DNA from: Caryophanales bacterium UBA7581
GTDB lineage: Bacteria; Bacillota_I; Bacilli_A; RFN20; CAG-826
Reading direction: 5' to 3'
Assembly: GCA_002477825.1 (NCBI GenBank)
Contig: DLKT01000039.1
Location: 1-13,961, forward strand
DNA length: 13,961 nt
Under the pieces are notes generated by a model. That model saw only the letters and a list, made by a program, of their open reading frames with translations, did not search any database and was not told where the DNA came from. This document shows, piece after piece, positions 7,144 to 13,069 of the stretch; positions within the stretch are counted from its first letter, which is position 1, and every line of letters starts with the position of its first letter. A program made the position numbers and the translations under genes.

Positions 7144-7207
7144 TGCTCATGTCGTGATTTAACCAAATCATGATTCTTCTCACCTGATAATCAGGTGAGC
7201 TTTTTTT
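7144..7207 (+). ncRNA. Candidate structured small RNA ending in an intrinsic terminator
   Basis: Two adjacent hairpins stand on the plus strand, against all neighbouring genes. The first is TCGTGATTT (7152-7160), loop AACC, AAATCATGA (7165-7173): nine pairs including one G-U that would be a C-A mismatch on the other strand. The second is the terminator stem CTCACCTGAT/ATCAGGTGAG (7179-7199) followed by seven T (7201-7207). No plus-strand coding region lies upstream that this terminator could serve. The RNA would be about 64 bases from the promoter at 7109-7137, or about 135 if it includes the repeat starting at 7072. It starts close to DUF4417 and points away from it, toward the 3' end of the ImmA gene, so it could act in cis on the operon or as a separate RNA. 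Function is unknown. Confidence 0.5.
7179..7207 (+). terminator. Plus-strand intrinsic terminator inside the accessory block
   Basis: A perfect 10-base inverted repeat, CTCACCTGAT and ATCAGGTGAG with one base between, is followed by C and seven T. On the minus strand the bases after the stem are AAGAATC, so it would not terminate the minus-strand operon. This is the strongest plus-strand terminator in the accessory block, and no plus-strand gene precedes it. Confidence 0.75.
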
Positions 7208-7225
7208 ATTTAATTTCAATAATAA

Positions 7226-7912
7226 TCATTCCTTTCTTTTTAAAATGCTTAAATCAAATAACCTATATAATACAGGATTATAATTTAATCCAAAATCATC
7301 CGCTAAACCCTTAATATACTTTTGCATATATCTTTCATACTCAATTGGCCCTTCTGGAATATTTTTGTATCTTAATCTTTTGAAAAATTCTCTTTTAATT
7401 AAATCTCTTGGCATTTGTACAGCAGCATTTAAATAGTTTGTTTGTCTTTCAATAACGTCAATTTCACTCGTTTTATTATTCCAAAAAGTTTTTTCAAAAG
7501 CTTCTTCTTTACATGCATGAATTACATTTGTCGTATGAGTATTGAAATAATCTTTATCTTTAATCCAATGCATTGACTCATGTCCTGCTACAAATCTTTC
7601 TTTTTTATCGTCCTTTTCATCAATAAGAATATTATTAATTACAACTGTTCCTTTTTTAAAAAATTCCATATGTGGTATATCACCATGTTGGTATTTACCA
7701 TTATTCCAAACACACCAATTTCCATCACCAAAGAATATCATCCCTAATAACTTCTTATTTGGAGTAATATATTTCCATTCAATTTCTAATCCTTGCTTTT
7801 CCATAAAATCATATGCATCAAAAGGAATAATTTTCTCCAATCTTTCAGGATAGAACTCACTATTAATTTTATCAGCCATAATTTCTAATTGTTGCTTTGT
7901 ATAAAAACGCAT
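7226..7912 (-). CDS. ImmA/IrrE family metallo-endopeptidase
   Basis: This 228-residue soluble protein contains the zinc motif HExxH as HESMH at 111-115, preceded by FVAGHE as in the family. The downstream third ligand is probably Glu155 in VIERQTNYLNAAVQMPRDLI, matching the family pattern E-x-Q-x-N-x-[F/L]-A-x-x-L-x-M-P. ImmA-type peptidases cleave or inactivate the partner XRE repressor, as ImmA does to ImmR in ICEBs1 and IrrE does to DdrO in Deinococcus, releasing a regulon after DNA damage or another signal. The partner here is the XRE gene ten bases upstream, whose stop overlaps this gene's Shine-Dalgarno (GTAGGTG). The N-terminal 50 residues and C-terminal 60 are less conserved. Its target is inferred from position. 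Confidence 0.88.
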   Translation of the reverse strand: MRFYTKQQLEIMADKINSEFYPERLEKIIPFDAYDFMEKQGLEIEWKYITPNKKLLGMIFFGDGNWCVWNNGKYQHGDIPHMEFFKKGTVVINNILIDEKDDKKERFVAGHESMHWIKDKDYFNTHTTNVIHACKEEAFEKTFWNNKTSEIDVIERQTNYLNAAVQMPRDLIKREFFKRLRYKNIPEGPIEYERYMQKYIKGLADDFGLNYNPVLYRLFDLSILKRKE

Positions 7913-7922
7913 ATTTGTACAC

Positions 7923-8279
7923 CTACTTTTTACTTATCATTTTTTCAATAATTTTAATCCACTCATCATCTCCCAAATTAAGGTCTTTTGCTTTACGTAA
8001 TGCTACTCTTACACTTTGATTATCGCGAACATATTCCCTTAAATCTTGTGCTATCGAATCCTTACTACTAGCCGCTAAATCATATAATTCATTTGCTTCC
8101 TCATTTGATAATTTTAGTACTTCAACCATCCTTTCTAAAATTTCTTGTGTTGGCGCATTTCTTTTCGATTTTTCAATATCACTCATATATGCCGGAGCAA
8201 TACCAACTAAATCTGCAAACGCTCTTAATGTAATGCTTTTGTTTTGTCTTTTTTCTTTGATATACTCGCCGAATATCAT
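7923..8279 (-). CDS. XRE family helix-turn-helix repressor
   Basis: This 118-residue protein has an N-terminal Cro/C1-type DNA-binding domain: IKEKRQNKSITLRAFADLVG, then IAPAYMSDIEKSKRNAPTQE as the recognition-helix region (about residues 8-65). A short helical C-terminal part (LREYVRDNQSVRVALRKAKD) is likely for dimerisation or peptidase recognition. It is the first gene of the accessory operon, with AGGAGG six bases before the ATG, a consensus promoter and an operator-like repeat in its leader, so it probably represses its own transcription and that of the genes behind it. Pairing with an ImmA/IrrE peptidase is typical of conjugative elements, prophages and toxin or defence modules. Confidence 0.9.
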   Translation of the reverse strand: MIFGEYIKEKRQNKSITLRAFADLVGIAPAYMSDIEKSKRNAPTQEILERMVEVLKLSNEEANELYDLAASSKDSIAQDLREYVRDNQSVRVALRKAKDLNLGDDEWIKIIEKMISKK

Positions 8280-8299
8280 AATTAACCTCCTATAATTAT

Positions 8300-8325
8300 G
8301 TTAGCTTGTTAGCACTTATGCTTAC
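8300..8325. promoter_or_regulatory. Operator-like repeats in the XRE leader
   Basis: GTTAGC occurs at 8300-8305 and again at 8308-8313, and the reverse-oriented GCTTAC at 8320-8325. TTAGCACTTATGCTTA (8309-8324) is an imperfect palindrome. The repeats lie just downstream of the -10 element, where a bound repressor would block initiation or early elongation. Autoregulation by the XRE protein is inferred. Confidence 0.5.
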
Positions 8326-8353
8326 ATTATAACAAATCAAATTAATTTGTCAA
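8326..8353 (-). promoter_or_regulatory. Consensus sigma-A promoter of the XRE-ImmA operon
   Basis: On the minus strand, TTGACA (complement of 8348-8353) and TATAAT (complement of 8326-8331) are both perfect, separated by 16 bases. It is the best promoter in the window and lies about 45 bases before the XRE start. A promoter this strong next to operator-like repeats fits a gene that is kept repressed. Confidence 0.85.
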
Positions 8354-8402
8354 TACAATAAACTGCAAAATCCAAAAATATGCTCATCAAGGCTTGTTTT
8401 AC

Positions 8403-8433
8403 AAAAAAAAAAAATAAGACACAAGTCTTATTT
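8403..8433 (-). terminator. Intrinsic terminator of rpmG
   Basis: On the minus strand a nine-pair stem (8425-8433 with 8412-8420, loop of four) is followed by twelve T (complement of 8403-8414). The first stem arm includes the rpmG stop codon. It isolates rpmG from the accessory block. Confidence 0.88.
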
Positions 8434-8577
8434 CTTTTCTTTATGAACAGTTTGCTTATTGCATTTCGGACAATACTTTTTGATTTCCATCCGTTCTGGA
8501 TGATTTCTTTTATTCTTCGTTCCGATATAGTTTTCGTTTCCACATTCCGTACAACGGAAGATGATATTTTCACGCAT
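8428..8577 (-). CDS. rpmG: 50S ribosomal protein L33 (zinc-ribbon form)
   Basis: This 49-codon gene encodes a protein beginning MRENIIFRCTECGNENYIGT, with YCPKCNKQTVHKEKK at its end. The four Cys (9, 12, 36 and 39) form two CxxC knuckles, making this the zinc-binding form of L33, a small protein of the large ribosomal subunit near the E site. Length (49) is exactly that of Bacillus L33. A GGAGGTG Shine-Dalgarno lies eight bases before the ATG. Upstream is a likely extended -10 promoter (TATGATACAAT on the minus strand), and a terminator overlaps the stop codon, so the gene is a single transcription unit. It marks the chromosomal edge of the accessory block. Confidence 0.95.
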   Translation of the reverse strand: MRENIIFRCTECGNENYIGTKNKRNHPERMEIKKYCPKCNKQTVHKEKK

Positions 8578-8606
8578 GTTTCTACACCTCCGACTTATCG
8601 TAGGTT

Positions 8607-8617
8607 ATTGTATCATA
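8607..8617 (-). promoter_or_regulatory. Extended -10 promoter element of rpmG
   Basis: The minus strand reads TATGATACAAT, which is TG-n-TACAAT, about 30 bases before the rpmG start. There is no clear -35 element. The same 11-base string occurs upstream of ispH. Confidence 0.5.
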
Positions 8618-8768
8618 AGGAAACACAATTTTCTATATAAAATGTTCAAAATATTATACTTTTTTTCATTTGCCATCTAAATGCACCATAAAAATCGTGA
8701 TAAATCTCTTATTTTTTTGATTTTTAATAAGGATTTTTAAGGAAACTTCAAAGTGTAAATTAAATCTA

Positions 8769-8777
8769 TGTTATAAT
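8769..8777 (+). promoter_or_regulatory. Extended -10 promoter of ispG
   Basis: TGTTATAAT carries a perfect TATAAT at 8772-8777 and an upstream TG. It lies 27 bases before the ispG ATG. The -35 region is weak (TTCAAA, 19 bases away). The rest of 8641-8768 holds no gene I can support. Confidence 0.6.
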
Positions 8778-8804
8778 AACAAAGAAAAAAGATAGGTGAT
8801 TCAA

Positions 8805-9860
8805 ATGAATTTTAGAGAAAACACTCGCGTTATTCATGTTAAAAATGTACAAATCGGTGGCCAAAACCATATCGTGATGCAATCCATGTGCAATATTAAA
8901 ACTTCTCATGTCGATGAAGTTGTTCAACAAATCTTAGAATTAGAAAAACTTGGCGTTGAAATGATGCGTGTTTCCATTATGGATGAAGAAGATGCACGCG
9001 CTGTTAAAGAAATCGTGAAAAGAATTCATATTCCTTTAGTAGGAGATATTCATTTCGATTATCGTCTTGCTCTTTTAGCCATTGAAAATGGTATTGATAA
9101 AATCCGTATTAATCCCGGTAATATCGGTGCATTAGAAAATATTAAAAAAGTAGTGGATGCTTGTAAAAAGCATCATATTCCGATTCGTATTGGGGTGAAT
9201 TCAGGTTCATTAGACCAAGAATTTTCTTCCTCTTCCCCTAAGATAAAAGCGGAACAACTCGTTTTATCCGCTAAAAAACATGTCAAAATTTTGGAAGATC
9301 TCGATTTTTATGATATTGTCATTTCTTTAAAAGGGAGTGACGTCCTTGAAACCATTGAAGCTTATCGTTTAGCGAGCACAATATTTCCTTATCCTCTTCA
9401 TTTAGGTATTACCGAAGCGGGAACAAAAGAAATTGGTGTCATTCGTTCGGTAGCGGGTCTAGCTCCTTTAATTATGGATGGAATTGGTGATACTTTACGT
9501 ATTTCCTTATCGAGTGATCCTAAAGATGAAGTCATTACCATGAAAAGAATGCTTCACGATTTAGGATTATATCCTAATTATCCTACATTAATCTCCTGCC
9601 CAACTTGTGGAAGAACACAAGTAAATGTGATTGAAGTTGCTAATAAAGTACAAGAAATGTTAGAGACTTTATCTTATCCGATTAAAATCGCAGTCATGGG
9701 CTGTGTAGTTAATGGACCCGGCGAAGCAAGTCACGCTGATATCGGAATTGCTGGCGGAAAAGATTATTGGCTACTCTTTAAACACGGAAAGCCTGTCATG
9801 AAATTATCAAGTGACGAAGTCTTAGAAAAATTATTTCAAGAAATACGTTCATTAATCTAG
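8805..9860 (+). CDS. ispG: 4-hydroxy-3-methylbut-2-en-1-yl diphosphate synthase (IspG/GcpE)
   Basis: IspG carries out the penultimate step of the MEP isoprenoid pathway, reductively opening methylerythritol cyclodiphosphate to HMBPP with a [4Fe-4S] cluster. The 351-residue protein has the short bacterial two-domain form: a TIM barrel (to about 250, with MQSMCNIKTSHVDEVVQQI, DIHFDYRLAL and IRINPGNIG) and a C-terminal cluster domain. Cluster ligands are Cys265 and Cys268 (SCPTCGRT) and Cys300 (MGCVVNGPGE), with Glu307 as the conserved acid. I chose the ATG at 8805 rather than the in-frame GTG at 8796, because that GTG is part of the AGGTGA Shine-Dalgarno that sits five bases before the ATG. It is followed after 36 bases by the DUF2624 gene. 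The product feeds IspH, encoded at the end of the window. Confidence 0.96.
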   Translation: MNFRENTRVIHVKNVQIGGQNHIVMQSMCNIKTSHVDEVVQQILELEKLGVEMMRVSIMDEEDARAVKEIVKRIHIPLVGDIHFDYRLALLAIENGIDKIRINPGNIGALENIKKVVDACKKHHIPIRIGVNSGSLDQEFSSSSPKIKAEQLVLSAKKHVKILEDLDFYDIVISLKGSDVLETIEAYRLASTIFPYPLHLGITEAGTKEIGVIRSVAGLAPLIMDGIGDTLRISLSSDPKDEVITMKRMLHDLGLYPNYPTLISCPTCGRTQVNVIEVANKVQEMLETLSYPIKIAVMGCVVNGPGEASHADIGIAGGKDYWLLFKHGKPVMKLSSDEVLEKLFQEIRSLI

Positions 9861-9868
9861 GTTTCTCA

Positions 9869-9886
9869 CGTATACATAAGTATACG
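9869..9886 (+). repeat. Perfect hairpin abutting the yqfT ribosome binding site
   Basis: CGTATAC (9869-9875) and GTATACG (9880-9886) are a perfect seven-pair stem with an ATAA loop. The last G is the first base of the GAGGAGG Shine-Dalgarno of the following gene. There is no T run, so it is not a terminator. It may modulate translation of yqfT or protect the ispG 3' end. Confidence 0.55.
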
Positions 9887-9896
9887 AGGAGGAACT

Positions 9897-10142
9897 ATGA
9901 TACCTAGTCGTCTTGTCGCATACTATGTGGATAAAATAGACGAAAATGATGCTAGAAAACTCATCAAAAAATATGGATTTGATTTTACAGATCAAGAAAT
10001 TGCCATGTTACTTCCTTTTGTAAAACAACATAAATATGAATTGCATCGGCGAAATAAAGATATCCTCTTAAGTGAATTAAAAAAGGTAGTGCCTTCCACT
10101 ACCTATCAAAAAATTGAAATGATTTTACAATCCTATTTATAG
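9897..10142 (+). CDS. yqfT: DUF2624 (YqfT-like) small protein
   Basis: This 81-residue, all-helical, soluble protein has no known activity. Its layout follows Bacillus YqfT: an N-terminal helix (SRLVAYYVDKIDENDARKLI), then a segment like YGFDFTDQEIAMLLPFVKQH, a short basic stretch and a final helix (TTYQKIEMILQSYL). In Bacillus the gene also sits beside nfo, which strengthens the call. The start is supported by GAGGAGG a few bases upstream. It probably shares a transcript with ispG. Its last six bases overlap the 3' end of nfo on the other strand, and its codons 63-69 contain the nfo terminator. Sequence identity is low, so the family name rests on pattern and position together. Confidence 0.68.
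   Translation: MIPSRLVAYYVDKIDENDARKLIKKYGFDFTDQEIAMLLPFVKQHKYELHRRNKDILLSELKKVVPSTTYQKIEMILQSYL
10079..10103 (-). terminator. nfo terminator embedded in the yqfT coding sequence
   Basis: On the minus strand, a perfect seven-pair stem GGTAGTG/CACTACC (10085-10091 with 10097-10103, five-base loop) is followed by six T (complement of 10079-10084). It begins 33 bases after the nfo stop. On the plus strand the bases after the stem are TATCAAAAAA, so it acts only on minus-strand transcription, although it lies within yqfT codons. Confidence 0.8.
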
Positions 10143-11015
10143 TTTTTCTTTCATTTCTTCGTCAAATACACCCAAATGAAGCATTGAAATCTCCTTTTCA
10201 TAAGGAGATTTTTCATTGATATAAGGTGTTTCTAAAATAAAAGGAACATCTTCTAATTCAGGCGCACAATATAAACGATATAATGTATCAAAACCAATTT
10301 GACCAAAACCGATGTTTTCATGGCGGTCTTTATGGCTCCCTATTCCGTTTTTAGAATCGTTTAAATGTACGACTTTAATGTTTTTTAAACCTAACTTTTC
10401 ATCCACTAAAGCTAAAAACTGTTGCGTATTCGTTAAATCATAACCACCATCGGATAAATGGCAAGTATCTAAACAAAAACCGATACGGTCTTTTTTGATG
10501 ATGTGTTGATAGACGTACGCTAATTCGTCTAACGTACGACCAACTTCAAAACCTTTTCCTGCCATGGTTTCTAATGCAATAGTGACATGCGATGGATCAA
10601 TAGCTAAAACATCATTTAAACTAGAAATTAACGTATCTAAACCGGCTTTATCGCCTGCTCCTTTATGGGAACCCGGATGTAAAACTAAAGTAGAAATTCC
10701 CATTTTTTCGGTTCTTTCTAACTCCGTTAATAAAAATCTTTTGCCCATTTCGATTTTTTCAGTCTCAAGAGGGTTCGCTAAATTAATAATATACGGCGCA
10801 TGAACAATAAAATGATGAGGATCTAATTGATGCGCTTTAGCAAGTTCAAGGGCTTCTTCAATATGTAATTGCGCTAAAGGAATGCGCTTTGCATTTTGCG
10901 GTGCGCCTGTATAAAGCATTAACGTGTTCGCACCATTATGTAACGACTCTAAAATGGAATCAACATAATAATTGGGCGCTTTCATAGAAACATGACTACC
11001 TAAATACTTCGCCAT
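10137..11015 (-). CDS. nfo: Endonuclease IV (AP endonuclease)
   Basis: This 292-residue enzyme cuts DNA 5' of abasic sites during base-excision repair. It is a TIM barrel with three zinc ions, and all ligands are visible at nearly the E. coli positions: His72 (VHAPY), His113 (LHPGS), Glu149 (ALETMAG), Asp183 and His186 (CLDTCH), His217 (VHLND), Asp230 and His232 (KDRHENIG) and Glu262 (LETP). Length is normal. The start is close to the helicase stop (two bases between), with AGAGGAG inside the helicase end as its Shine-Dalgarno, so cshB and nfo form an operon as in Bacillus yqfR-yqfS. Its 3' end overlaps the convergent yqfT gene by six bases, and a plus-strand terminator hairpin lies inside its last codons. 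Confidence 0.96.
   Translation of the reverse strand: MAKYLGSHVSMKAPNYYVDSILESLHNGANTLMLYTGAPQNAKRIPLAQLHIEEALELAKAHQLDPHHFIVHAPYIINLANPLETEKIEMGKRFLLTELERTEKMGISTLVLHPGSHKGAGDKAGLDTLISSLNDVLAIDPSHVTIALETMAGKGFEVGRTLDELAYVYQHIIKKDRIGFCLDTCHLSDGGYDLTNTQQFLALVDEKLGLKNIKVVHLNDSKNGIGSHKDRHENIGFGQIGFDTLYRLYCAPELEDVPFILETPYINEKSPYEKEISMLHLGVFDEEMKEKL
10186..10214 (+). terminator. Probable ispG-yqfT terminator embedded in the nfo coding sequence
   Basis: AAATCTCCTT (10187-10196) and AAGGAGATTT (10202-10211) form a perfect 10-pair stem with a five-base loop, beginning 44 bases after the yqfT stop. On the plus strand the 3' arm runs into ATTTTTC, a U-tract of five that is partly in the stem. On the minus strand the stem is followed by CAATGC. 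The plus orientation is favoured, but the T run is short. Confidence 0.5.
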
Positions 11016-11017
11016 AT

Positions 11018-12373
11018 TTATTCTCCTCTAGCTTCTTTTTTATAACGCTCTACCCGTTGACGGCGGATATCTTCACGAATAATTTTTCTTTTATGCCGTT
11101 TTTTCGCTTTTTCTACCGCTACTTTGACTTTCTTTTTATAGCCAGGTTTCACTTTTTTTGTTTTGGTTTGACTAATGGCTTTTTGAATCTCTTTTTCTAA
11201 CTCCGTATTCACTTTTCTTTTTTTCTTTTTCTTACTAACGGAACTTTCTTCTTTTAAAACATCATTTTTCAAAGATAAATATTTTAAAGAAACGCCACTA
11301 GATAATAAACGTTCTACGCGGTCTACATGGTCTTGATCATAGAAAGTATAACAATTACCTTCTAAGTTATATCTTCCGGTTCTACCTGCACGGTGGAAAT
11401 AAAAGGCCATATCTTGTGGTAAATCCATATTAATCACATCGCTTACGCCTTCTAAATCTAGTCCACGAGCGGCCATATCACTACAAACAATGATAGAAAA
11501 ATCATTTTGTAAAATACGGCGCATCATTTGTTTTCTTTCACGCGCGGATAAATCACCATGTAAAATACCGGCTTGAATATTTCTTTTGATTAAACCTTGA
11601 TAAATTTCATCCACTTTCGATTTGGTGGAACAGAAAACTAAACATAAATAGGGTTGAATAATAGAAAGTAACGACACTAAAGCATCGATATCTTTTTGAT
11701 GTTTGGTATCGACTACAAAATGTTGAATGCGGTTCGGGTTCTTTCCTTTTTTAGATAAGAAAATTCGATGTTCTGGATGAATGTATTTCTCCAAAAATGG
11801 AACAAAATTATCCGCAATCGTTGCCGAAAATACGAAAATGGATGGCTGATCTAATCGCACTAAAATATCGTCAATTTCTTTTAAAAAGCCCATTTCCGTT
11901 AACATATCCGCTTCATCTAAAACCACGTATTTCGCGGTCATAACATTAAAGGCATTTTCATCAAAAGTTAAATCATGTAAACGACCTGGTGTTGCAATTA
12001 CGATTTGCGCATCTTTTTTATTTTTACCGAGCATCTTATTTTTTTCTTCACCAGAAGCTAATAAGCGAATGGTTAAAGAAGGATAATAAGCTAAGAATTC
12101 CTTTAAAAACATAAAGGTTTGGTACGCTAATTCGCGGGTAGGTGAAAGAATTAAGGCTTGCGTCTCATCTTTATTCATATCAATTCGATCTAAGATTGGA
12201 ATTAAAAAAGCATGGGTCTTTCCTGATCCCGTTTCACTGGTGGCTAATAAAGATTCCCTTTTTAAAGCCTTAGGAATGACTAATTCCTGAATGGGGGTAG
12301 GATTTTTATAGCCTAATGCTTTTAACGTTTCTACCATTTTCGGTGATAAAGCAAAGCTTTGAAATGTTTTCAT
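11018..12373 (-). CDS. cshB: DEAD-box ATP-dependent RNA helicase, CshB type
   Basis: This 451-residue RNA helicase carries every core motif: the Q motif (FALSPKMVETLKALG with PTPIQ), motif I SETGSGKT (46-53), Ia PTRELAYQ (78-85), Ib TPGRL (128-132), II DEAD (153-156), III SAT (183-185), then VFCSTKS, ILHGDLS, AARGLD and VI HRAGRTGR (327-334). The tail from about 375 is highly basic and lysine-rich, as in CshB, which in Bacillus is linked to cold adaptation and RNA turnover. CshB rather than CshA is chosen because it precedes nfo and is divergent from yqfQ-ispH, matching Bacillus yqfR. AGGTGAT five bases before the ATG supports the start. A TATAAT (complement of 12395-12400) gives a promoter about 25 bases upstream, overlapped by a palindrome. 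Confidence 0.94.
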   Translation of the reverse strand: MKTFQSFALSPKMVETLKALGYKNPTPIQELVIPKALKRESLLATSETGSGKTHAFLIPILDRIDMNKDETQALILSPTRELAYQTFMFLKEFLAYYPSLTIRLLASGEEKNKMLGKNKKDAQIVIATPGRLHDLTFDENAFNVMTAKYVVLDEADMLTEMGFLKEIDDILVRLDQPSIFVFSATIADNFVPFLEKYIHPEHRIFLSKKGKNPNRIQHFVVDTKHQKDIDALVSLLSIIQPYLCLVFCSTKSKVDEIYQGLIKRNIQAGILHGDLSARERKQMMRRILQNDFSIIVCSDMAARGLDLEGVSDVINMDLPQDMAFYFHRAGRTGRYNLEGNCYTFYDQDHVDRVERLLSSGVSLKYLSLKNDVLKEESSVSKKKKKRKVNTELEKEIQKAISQTKTKKVKPGYKKKVKVAVEKAKKRHKRKIIREDIRRQRVERYKKEARGE

Positions 12374-12394
12374 TGAACATCACCTCTCGTCGTT

Positions 12395-12413
12395 ATTATA
12401 CATGATTTCATGT
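12395..12413 (-). promoter_or_regulatory. cshB -10 element overlapped by a palindrome
   Basis: The minus strand has a perfect TATAAT (complement of 12395-12400). Immediately upstream is ACATGATTTCATGT (12400-12413), a perfect six-base inverted repeat around TT, lying in the spacer of the presumed promoter. No strong -35 is seen. The palindrome could be an operator; no candidate regulator is known. Confidence 0.45.
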
Positions 12414-12486
12414 TTGAAAAAAACGAAAAATCAGCGAGAAAGAAAACATTTATTGATTTTGCATATATATAAAAGTGGGGTGATGT

Positions 12487-13038
12487 ATGATGTATTCTAA
12501 TTATCCAGGTTCAAATCGCGTAACACCAATGCCTAATGGCTATCCTATGCGTGGTTATCCTTCTATGCCGTATGGACCAGCGCCATATGATATGCGTGCT
12601 AGTGTAGGTGGCCCTATGCCATATATGCCAAATATGGGGATGATGCCAAATACCGCTATGATGCGTACTGGTTTACCGTTATCTATTCCTAAAGGCGGTT
12701 TATTAAAAGGACTTTTCCCTTCTCTAGGTTCGGCCTCTAGTTTAGGAACAAAAGGAATGATTAGTAAAGTTCTATCCGGCACGGAAAACGTTATCGCTAC
12801 CGTCAACCAAGTCATACCAATTTATCAACAAGTTAAACCATTATGGGATAATTCTAAAGGTGTTCGTTCCGCATTAAAAAAATTCTTCCCATTCTCTAAA
12901 ACTTCAAAAACGGCCACGAAAGAAACCAAAGAAGTCATAGAAGATCCAGAAATTATTACGCCGAAAAAAGAAACCAAAAAAGCGCCGGTTCAAGAAGAAG
13001 AAAAAGAACAAAACGAACCGAATCAACCATTTTTCTAG
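12487..13038 (+). CDS. yqfQ: YqfQ (VrrA-type) family protein, proline/methionine-rich
   Basis: This 183-residue protein has a low-complexity N-terminal region rich in Met, Pro, Gly and Tyr (residues 1-60, with several degenerate GYPM/MPYGP-like units). A short conserved block follows (KGGLLKGLFPSLGSASSL, 74-91), then a helix (MISKVLSGTENVIATVNQVI) and a QQVKPLWDN segment typical of YqfQ proteins. The C-terminal tail is charged (Lys/Glu) with no signal peptide. In Bacillus yqfQ sits between cshB and ispH exactly as here, and the B. anthracis homologue is VrrA, known for repeat variation. A link to the spore has been suggested, which would suit a spore former, but the role is not settled. GGGGTGAT lies before the start; ATG at 12487 or 12490 is equally possible. 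Confidence 0.8.
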   Translation: MMYSNYPGSNRVTPMPNGYPMRGYPSMPYGPAPYDMRASVGGPMPYMPNMGMMPNTAMMRTGLPLSIPKGGLLKGLFPSLGSASSLGTKGMISKVLSGTENVIATVNQVIPIYQQVKPLWDNSKGVRSALKKFFPFSKTSKTATKETKEVIEDPEIITPKKETKKAPVQEEEKEQNEPNQPFF

Positions 13039-13041
13039 AAA

Positions 13042-13052
13042 TATGATACAAT
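13042..13052 (+). promoter_or_regulatory. Extended -10-like element before ispH
   Basis: TATGATACAAT lies just after the yqfQ stop and 17 bases before the ispH ATG, the same 11-base string as before rpmG. There is no -35. A start site at the usual distance would fall at or inside the ispH ribosome binding site, so it may not be a true promoter and ispH may depend on read-through from yqfQ. Confidence 0.3.
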
Positions 13053-13069
13053 AGGGATGAGGTAAAATT

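Noticed and set aside
7037..7219. 60-codon minus-strand frame between ImmA and DUF4417
   Set aside because: It needs a TTG start with poor ribosome-binding spacing, and its first codons are just the reverse of the plus-strand terminator hairpin. The product resembles nothing. Its stop overlaps the DUF4417 ATG, so I keep only the shorter 13-codon possibility as a finding.
5217..8430. Attachment-site direct repeats flanking the accessory block
   Set aside because: I compared both edges by eye and found only short AT-rich matches expected by chance; no integrase gene is present.
8337..8640. Longer frames on both strands over the rpmG region
   Set aside because: They are other-frame shadows of the 49-codon L33 gene, its terminator and the XRE promoter.
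8796..8804. Upstream GTG start for ispG
   Set aside because: The GTG is part of the AGGTGA Shine-Dalgarno of the ATG at 8805, and the extra three residues are not in the family.
10564..10803. Plus-strand frame opposite nfo
   Set aside because: Shadow of the zinc-ligand-complete endonuclease IV gene.
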